A DNA stretch of 64,000 bases, taken from NCBI GenBank assembly GCA_025267735.1, contig CM046308.1, forward strand, positions 34,709,267 to 34,773,266, read 5' to 3'. Origin of the DNA: Mactra quadrangularis. Its lineage: Eukaryota; Mollusca; Bivalvia; Venerida; Mactridae. The notes under the pieces were generated by a model. That model had not been told where the DNA came from. It saw only the letters and a program-made list of their open reading frames with translations, and did no database searches. The position numbers and the translations under genes were made by a program. Of this stretch, positions 55,993 to 64,000 are shown in pieces; the stretch's first letter is position 1; the number at the start of each line of letters is the position of its first letter.

Positions 55993-58686
55993 CAATCAAA
56001 AAAGTTTACATATTAAATAACATTGTCATTAAAATGTGAAAAACATTAATTAATGTAAGGTTCACATAGCATCTTACAAACTATATCGCAAATAAAGCAT
56101 ACAACAATATGTAATACTTTCTACACAGAAATTAGAGATATAATCTAAATAAATCACAATATACAGGCATAAAAGTATAATTATAGAACCACGTGCGTAT
56201 AAAAATAATAATTGTACTCATGGTGATAGAGACTGGCAAAGCTAGTATGTTGGGTAAGAAATGACAGAGACAGTTATAGAATTGAAACATGGACTTCGTT
56301 TATAAAGCCACAACATACAACGATGTTAAAATTAAACTGGTCATAAGAAATTTATTCAAAAATATGTCAAAGTATCTGGGCTGAAAATCGCCCAAAAACA
56401 AATTGTCCGTTTTTTCTTAACTGTCAAAGATTGAATAATTTCACGGTGACTGAATGAATTGTTTTTGTACTGGCGGCCTAATGGTTATTAAATTTATATT
56501 GACTAAAACATATAATACGGCATAAGCAGCTTTAATTGATCATAATACACACTTTTGGAAACTCATGAATGTATCACGACGATAATTTTAACAAATGCAT
56601 TCACTGTGAAATTATTCATGTTTTGACAGTTTAGAAAAAATGAACTATACTATATGCAAAATGCAAAATGGAGAATAAAATTACTTACATATGAAAATAT
56701 CTTTAATTTTCATATATGCCTACTACGAACATATCACAGTAACATTTCACAGAAACATTAAATCTCCGATACCAATTCCTACTACATGTATATCAAGTTA
56801 ATGTTCGATGGAAAATAAACATTCAAACGTGAATATGTTGGCTACACAGACGGTACATCCACGTTTGACCAGATAATACATCCACGACGTATGTGAACTA
56901 ACAATAGAGGAAACTAACCCTATTGTCATAAACTGTGTACTTATCAAACATCTTTTTAAAGGTAAATTTAACAGCATACAAAAATATACAAAACATTACA
57001 GTCGCCTTAAGGATTTCCTAATTGAAAATAGATGACCCTAAATATATCTTGTATGTATATCTCACAAAAACTTTCACCATTCAAAACCTGTAAATTAGTT
57101 TTTCCAGAAATTAGATTATTCATTGGCAAACTACATGTATATTGATATTTAAGATACTGAATTTTCAAAAACATGGCAAATTTACAAATCGTATAAATTA
57201 CACAGGGAATTTAGTAAACGAACATTTAGTAAAATGAGCAGATGGCTGATGACGGTGAACATTTTTACCGAATATTTTCAAAATCTGCCACTAATGACCA
57301 TAAAAATATGGTCAATGATACCATTAATAGTTCTGTCAATCATTTTCATAACTAATCCATGAATACAGTAAAGTTCAGCTTCTAGGACCGTCATAATCGA
57401 TAATCGGAGTGGTCTTAACATAGGGAACTTTTTCTTCTTAAATTAAGCATTCAGTACTTAAAAATTGCCAATATCCCATGCTTTTACAATATTTAAGGTT
57501 GTCTTTATAATGGAACGCACTTTACTGAATCGAAGATACATACAGGATCAACTCTAAGTATGGAATCAGTTGACGTGTCAATATTACTCTAGTTTAGCCC
57601 TCTGCGTAAAACTTATACGCATGATATAGTAGTTCAACAATCAGTGGTCGAAATTCGTCCTTGCCCGACAGCAAAAAAGATAGTAGTTTTTCAGTGGGGC
57701 TAAAAACAATTTTTACTAGCCCCACATGCTTGTGCACATCAATATTTCTGTTTTGTTTACAAAATATCATGCAGCTCTATGTATCGAGCAGGTTGCTTAT
57801 GTCATTTTACTTTTTAAGCATTATAAATGTACACTGTCCAGCATGCACATACTGCCAAGAAAATAGCGGCACCCTCTGGGGACCGTATCGTTGTGTATTT
57901 CATTTACCAACATGTTTGTCTTTCAGGAACCAGACAAATGGTTACAGCGTCAAAACTAAAATATATTTAGGGCTCATAGAATACATGTATTATTTGAGCT
58001 AGTAAAAATTCATTAATTACTAGCCCGACTTGCTTGCTACTTTTATCCGAACTTCTATGACTGCGCATTAGTAATTTGTGTTTAACATGGGTATGAATCA
58101 TACCAATTTTAAAAGTGCAAACACCCGCCAATGCTCATTGTCGAACAATACCTATCGTCATGGTTTATTATTGGACTCATCCAACCTGTCACGGCTCGCC
58201 GAATAAAATCTGACTGTACCTAAAGTTTCGAGCCTGATTTCACGAATTTAATGATATTTGTTTATTTATAATCGTCCTATAAGTCATATGAATAATGATC
58301 ATATCTTTATTTATTGCAGGCGTTTTTTTATGTGAAAGGTATATCAATATACATCTATGACATGATATTTCACCTTATTAACACTGTATTTTTATATCAG
58401 TGTGATGGGGGTATGATAAACTAGGGTAAAGTATTTACCTACTGGCATATAAATTTACTTATAAAGTGCCATTCTTAATTACCTTAACAGTTTTGTAAAT
58501 GTGTGATTTGTTTAAAGTTTACTAATACTTGAGTAATTAAAACATAACTATAAATACATGGACATGAATATCAATTACAATTGTATATGTAGTATCATGC
58601 TTACCCCCCTTACAAATGTTACAATCAATTTAAACGGGAGGCTTACAACTGGTCCCATGTCATTTTTGACAGGGGTAGGCAACTGC

Positions 58687-59024
58687 CCTGCGTTCAGTTA
58701 CCGCGAACGTTACAAAACGTTCCGTAACAATACATTAGGAACTCCTCGGTCATTCGCTGCGAATAATCTCGGACATATTTAGACGCTATTTTGAAACTAC
58801 CGGTGTTAAAGTAAACAAATATATGATCGTTTAGGCATTGAGTGATGTTTCGTTTTTAGTCCGTAAATTTTGAATCATCACTCATTGCCTTAACGATCTC
58901 ATATTTGTGTATTAGATTAGGTTATTCACAGCGAATGGCTTGAGGAGTTCCGAATGTATCGTTATGTAACGTTCTGTAACGTTTTGTGTAATTGAACACG
59001 CTACTGGTCCCATGTAGTTTTGCC
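58687..59024. mobile_element. CGTTAC-family MITE present only in unit 2
   Basis: The outer ends CCTGCGTTCAGTTACCGCG and GTGTAATTGAACACGC match the family member at 35723-36035 in reverse. A further ~22 bases at the right (CTACTGGTCCCATGTAGTTT) resemble sequence just left of the insertion (58649-58662), so the insertion is not a simple clean one. Unit 1 has nothing between 51814 and 51815. Confidence 0.85.
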
Positions 59025-60345
59025 ATGGTCCAATGTCAGTTCAGATGTCCAGCCTGGCAAAACTACGAGGGGACCAGTTGTCTTACATTCAATTAAAACT
59101 ATTCTTATGAGAAAAAAAAATTGAAATAAAATTTTATTTTATAAAACAGTTTGCATAAATGTAATTTTGGTTGGTACAGTACAACCTTTCTTGAAAAACA
59201 TCAAATGGGAGAGACTAAAATAGCTGTACAGAGGTTGTTGCTCTACAGAAGTTAAATTCAATAAAAATCCTGCCTAAGGAAAATATCTACGTTGTTGTTG
59301 TGCAGAGGATTTGTTATGTAGAAGGCCGCTCTACAGAGGTTATACTGTACTGTAAATACAAATCGTGATCCATTACAACATCTTTAAGCTGTGGCAAGCA
59401 TATAAACATGCATGTATAATACTGAGATAACAATGTATGGAAAGCCAGTACTGTCTTATACCGCTCTTTTCCAATTAATTAATCCGTTCAATCTATACAG
59501 TACCCACAAAAAGTTCAGAGACATTTTCACTTTTCAGGCCTACTGAATAGTTTTTATTTCAAATTTAATAACTGCTTGTTTTAAAATGCTTTTTAGTTTT
59601 GCTTTATTTTTTGTTAGTATTATCATTATAACTGTGACTACAAAAATAGCATAAAACCTGTTATGGAAAATGATTACAATAAACATGGTTTTGGAGGCTT
59701 TAGAATATCTGATGCTGAATCTCATAGATATTTTGCATTCATCAAATTTGTTTTCATTTTATCACAAACCATACTTTTTTTTTTAAATAATGATTCTACA
59801 ATAATACTAATCAAATTTCAAGAATTGTAATCTTTTTTTGTCTTCAAACGTTTGGTTGGTACTGTATACTAGTCCATTTCGACAATATATGAAATAAAAA
59901 CATCTTTATATTGAACCGAAAAATATTATATGAATGCAAACTTACAATATATTGAAAGAATTTATCAATGATGTATGAAACTAATGTACTCTACCTTTAC
60001 ATGTATTCAATCTGGAAATATATTAATAGGGATTTTAATTTCACGAGAGAAAACAACATTAATATGAGTCCAACTAATACTATATTGATGTATTTAATAA
60101 ATATATGAAACTATGTTAACAATATATGAAACCAACTATCATTATATATTATCGTTTTGACAATATATGAATTGAAAACATCTTTATATTGAACCGACAA
60201 ACATTATATGAATGCACAACTAAAATATATTGAACGGATTTGTCGACTTATGGAACAATTGTTTAAAGCGTAAAGCAGAGTATTGATAATAAAATATGGT
60301 AGAAATCTCAAAATAATAACTTTCATGACTGTTTTGAATAAGATT

Positions 60346-60559
60346 TAGGCCACAACAAATTGATCATATGTTCTATGGATTCGCTCGCACCTTAATTTTG
60401 ACGGTTTTTACAAAAAAAAATTATTTCCTCGCTCGCTCATAAAAATTTGGTCAAACCGCTATATAAAGCAACTGAATTAAGATTTTTTTTTCTTCGCTCG
60501 CTCGCACCATTTTTTCCAGAAAAATCCGTAGAACATATCATCAACTTGTTGTGGCCTTA
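60346..60559. mobile_element. AAGGCCACAACAA-type MITE (unit 2)
   Basis: Duplicate of 53136-53347. Confidence 0.8.
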
Positions 60560-62312
60560 TTGTCGACTTTTATTTGTATTCTTTTGATCTGTAACATGAA
60601 TATCATCACACTCCTATAATATCATCGCATTCCTATAATGGGCACTGGCCAGTCAGTAAAAAAGCAGCACATTTCATGTGTACAAAATTATCATTAAATT
60701 TGCTAGTTCATCGAAACTGTATAATGTGATAGTCCTTGTCAAGAGTATGTGATGTATGTTCTTTTAAAAATCATACAGCTTTCATCAGACCTCACAACAC
60801 CCAGCCAAAACGTTTGTTTCATTGTTTTACACGTTACACGGAGTAACAATAAATAAAACTGATGAGTACAGCCACTATACATTAAGATACAACAACAATG
60901 ACTACATGTTCATTGTTTCGTTAAATTATTTTATTAAATTAGATTACAAAGCATTCTCTATAAAGTATTTAGCAGATAATAAGGTACTTTAGTCAGTTAT
61001 TTCCCTTTGCATACTCTTCAAATAGCTAGGCCCAATCAGTTGGATTACTCGGATTTTACCCTTATTTTTCCATGTCAATTTGACACTCAATCTAAACTAC
61101 CTTTTTGTAAATCATTTCATTTGCTTGAAAATCAAGCTAAGTATTGTTTTGTTGAAGTACTTTATATCTAACTTTCATCACTCTTAATAATATCTTAATT
61201 AACAAGAACGATATTTGATGAAATATTTTATTATCCTTACACAGGACTTCAACGATAAAGTCCGAAGATTCCAACTGATATGACCAACATGCCAACTGGA
61301 TCTCTTCAGACTTTATCAAGGAAGGATAACTGACTCATATTTCTCATTACAGTAGAAATATCCTCAAATCAACCTGTTTTATGATCAGACAAAACTAAAA
61401 AAAAAAGGGAAAGATTCAAATTTTAAACAAGAACAATTTTAAAGCCATCGTAGACACTACTCCAGTATGTATACATTCAAATAAAACATTGTCTTATTTT
61501 ACTCAGATATATGGCTGTATCTGAGAAGAGAGTATAATTCCACGGTCACATTTGTCGATACCAATTGACAAAGGGTTTTATTGCATGAGCACGAGAAAGC
61601 ATGAAAACGACACAATAATACGATTACTGTGCTTAAAATACACGTACATTGTAAAAAATACTCATTCTTACCGATGTTTTATGCTGCAGATTCTGTTCAG
61701 ATATTCTCTCTCATAAATATTCCACGGCCGTAATGATTTCACCGTAAACAATTTAACTAAGCGTATAATGTGACATTTCATTGTTGCGAACTACAGTATT
61801 TAAAGGACGTGACTTTCCTTGGACGAGATGGTAGAATTATATAAATAAAAATACTACAGCAAACGTTTGAATTTTTCATATAGAAATACTAGGCTAATTT
61901 CCGTTCAAATAAACTAAACATTTTATGTAAATAAATGAAACATGAACATTTAATTGTATGCGATTTTGAACGATACAAGTACACGAAATTATAAAAAATA
62001 AATTGAAATCTAAAATATTTACATACTAAAATACTAAAACAGGTAAAATGTACCATTTGAAAAATTAATTTAATGTTGACATGCCATTTAAAATAGAATT
62101 ACATGTATACATAACGAGGTAGACTTAAACTAACGTCCTAAGGTTCAGCATACTGGTCAAGTAAATAGTCAATTTATTTTCTAATCTTTAATATATCGCT
62201 AATAGATAATGAGTATATAAGAAATCTGATATTTACTACATGACGTTTTCGTAATTTTCACCATCATGACCATCGTCGGCAACCACAGTACTTTCTTTCG
62301 TTACATAACATA

Positions 62313-62588
62313 CGTACCGTGGGCAATTTGACTGGCGAATCTCGTTTTCATCAATCTGCATGAGGCAGGGAAGCCCAATCTTCTTTCAATGAAATCGAAT
62401 GGTGCAATTAAATATACTTCAATAACAATGACGTCATGCTAGGATTTTCTTCACCCGCTTTAGAAAAATCACTCATGGAGGCCATTTAGAATGTTAAACA
62501 AAACCTTAGATATAAAACGGAACCAATGAAACTGTCTCATTGACTATTCATACTTGCCAGATTTTCCTAACCAAATGGCCCACGGTAC
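62313..62588. mobile_element. MITE with TACGTACCGTGGGC ends
   Basis: Left TACGTACCGTGGGCAATTTG and right CCAAATGGCCCACGGTACAT are inverted repeats with a few mismatches. About 275 bases, non-coding. Confidence 0.65.
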
Positions 62589-63139
62589 ATAACGCAACAT
62601 AGCGGAGTAATGTATCGTGGGATGACCGACGATGAATTTTCACACGCACTCAAATAAAGGTGAGTCTGAAAACCTTTCAAGGACAGCAACAGTCAAACAA
62701 CACTGACCTTACAGAGGGAGTGATAGTTTTCAGTTATTTAACTAAGTTATAAAAAGGATGCAAATACTAAAAATTGAAAAGAAGACTAAAGTGGCTTCTA
62801 CCTTGAAACGAATAGTGGCCCCTAGGGGTTAACCTGGTTCTAGGGTCCTCGATCCAATCTCACCCTTGCTCCAATATGTTCGTGTAAAACAACCAATAAC
62901 AAATCGTCTTAGTGAAAAGACTTACACTCACTCTTCCGCTCGACATATTGTGCACAAAAACACACAAAGGCATAAAAAGCTAATTTACTAAATTTAGCAT
63001 TGCCAATATAACAGGCTATAGTACTCAATAACCTTTAGATACCTAAAGTTAAGTCAGCAATAATGCGACGTCACAAACATTTTTTTTCTTTTAATACTAA
63101 TTTTAAAATCCCTGACACTATCGTACAACCACAGATCTT

Positions 63140-63358
63140 TATGTTCGTAAGTCAAATGGTTAACTAGTTACCGTAACTATTTAGCCTCTTAAGTTAATTA
63201 AGTTAAGTGGTTAACTAGTTACCGTAACTAGTTGACTTCTTAATAAATTAGTAAGTTAAGTGGTTAAGTGGTTAACTAGTTACCGTAACTCGTTGACTTC
63301 TAAATAAACTAGTTAGTTAAGTGGTTAACTAGTTATCGTAACTAGTTAACCACTTAAC
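63140..63358. repeat. Tandem array of near-palindromic GTTAACTAGTTACCGTAACT units
   Basis: Three or four copies of a 60-70 base unit, each with AAGTGGTTAACTAGTTACCG then TAACTAGTTGACTTCT. The last copy is a near-perfect 43-base palindrome (63316-63358): arms GTTAAGTGGTTAACTAGTTA and complement around TCG. Confidence 0.8.
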
Positions 63359-64000
63359 ATTTAGATGGTAAAATAATACTTAATAGCAGTTGTACGCACT
63401 AACCTGCATTTATTTTCTGTTATGATCATTAGTTGATTGAAAATATTAAAACACCATATTATACGAATATGGAATGCATCATATTACATAGAATTTACAA
63501 TACTCATAATATAATCTCTAATGTTCAACATATAAACATATCAATAATTCAATCGAACGGGAGATTTGAGATTTTTAGAATTGTGTCTATACAGGACGAG
63601 AACTAAATACATATTAATAGTTAATAATTCAAGTTTTTGGCCAATAGAGAATATTGAGATTTTGTCCATGCACCGCATTAACTAAATTTAGGAATGAATT
63701 TCAGTTTTGAATTCAGTTGTTTATATGTACAGGCAACTGTGATTTATTGCATGTATTATTTAATGTGATGATAAAATGAATGTTCATTTCCAAAAGTATA
63801 ACTAATGAGCTATCGATATACCTTTATGTTTAACAAAAGAGATCGTATTATGAGTAAATTCCAAGCAGTGAGTTTAGTGAATTTCATGTTAAATGTTACA
63901 CTCCATATTCAAATAATGGTGTGATTTAACTTGTTACGTAACTAGTTAACCATTTAAATAAAGTGTTTGATATGTGGTACTCTGTTGGCAAAATATGCAA

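Larger units (their letters stand above)
54812..62029. repeat. Tandem duplication, unit 2 (~7.22 kb)
   Basis: Direct head-to-tail copy of 47941-54811. It is longer by a 338-base segment (58687-59024) and a few small indels. At the junction the flanks share AAT: unit start CTAT-AAT-TTCG, unit end CTAA-AAT-ACTA. Confidence 0.95.
62033..64000. other. Right-hand non-coding region
   Basis: No gene was recognised. It holds an inverted-repeat element (62313-62588) and the GTTAACTAGTTA palindromic array (63140-63358). A lone related phrase (TAACTAGTTAACC) lies near 63940. Confidence 0.6.

Overview
The window is animal nuclear DNA. It is AT-rich, its genes are split by GT-AG introns, and it is loaded with tRNA-derived SINEs, short inverted-repeat (MITE-like) elements, minisatellites and a decayed non-LTR reverse transcriptase. 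The gene content (a C1q-domain secreted protein, a DEG/ENaC channel, XPF) and several repeat types point to a mollusc, most likely a bivalve. That assignment rests on recognition, not on a database search.

Layout. (1) 106-1486, minus: a long coding exon of an unrecognised, probably mobile-element-derived protein, leaving the window through a splice donor at 105. (2) 5722-15695, plus: the last ten exons of ERCC4/XPF, the DNA-repair endonuclease subunit. They give 525 residues covering the end of the helicase-like half, the ERCC4 nuclease and the tandem helix-hairpin-helix. The N-terminal ~400 residues must lie left of position 1. (3) 18425-20886, minus: a complete three-exon, 227-residue secreted C1q-domain protein. 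(4) 23289-47445, minus: a 13-exon DEG/ENaC sodium-channel subunit with two candidate first exons and a long Pro/Gly/Ser/Asp repeat insert in its extracellular part. Every exon joins in phase, but the TM1/insert exon carries two frame breaks that cancel each other. (5) 47941-62031: a 6.9-kb segment present twice head to tail, almost identical, with no gene recognised. The second copy carries an extra 338 bp containing a MITE. (6) 62033-64000: repeats and palindromic DNA.

The three recognised genes look like unrelated neighbours (DNA repair, lectin-like defence or secretion, ion channel); there is no operon-like logic. Most remaining sequence is repeats inside introns or between genes. The observations most worth following are the channel insert and its frame breaks, the alternative channel N-termini, a 37-bp duplication of a 3' splice site in XPF, and the recent tandem duplication.
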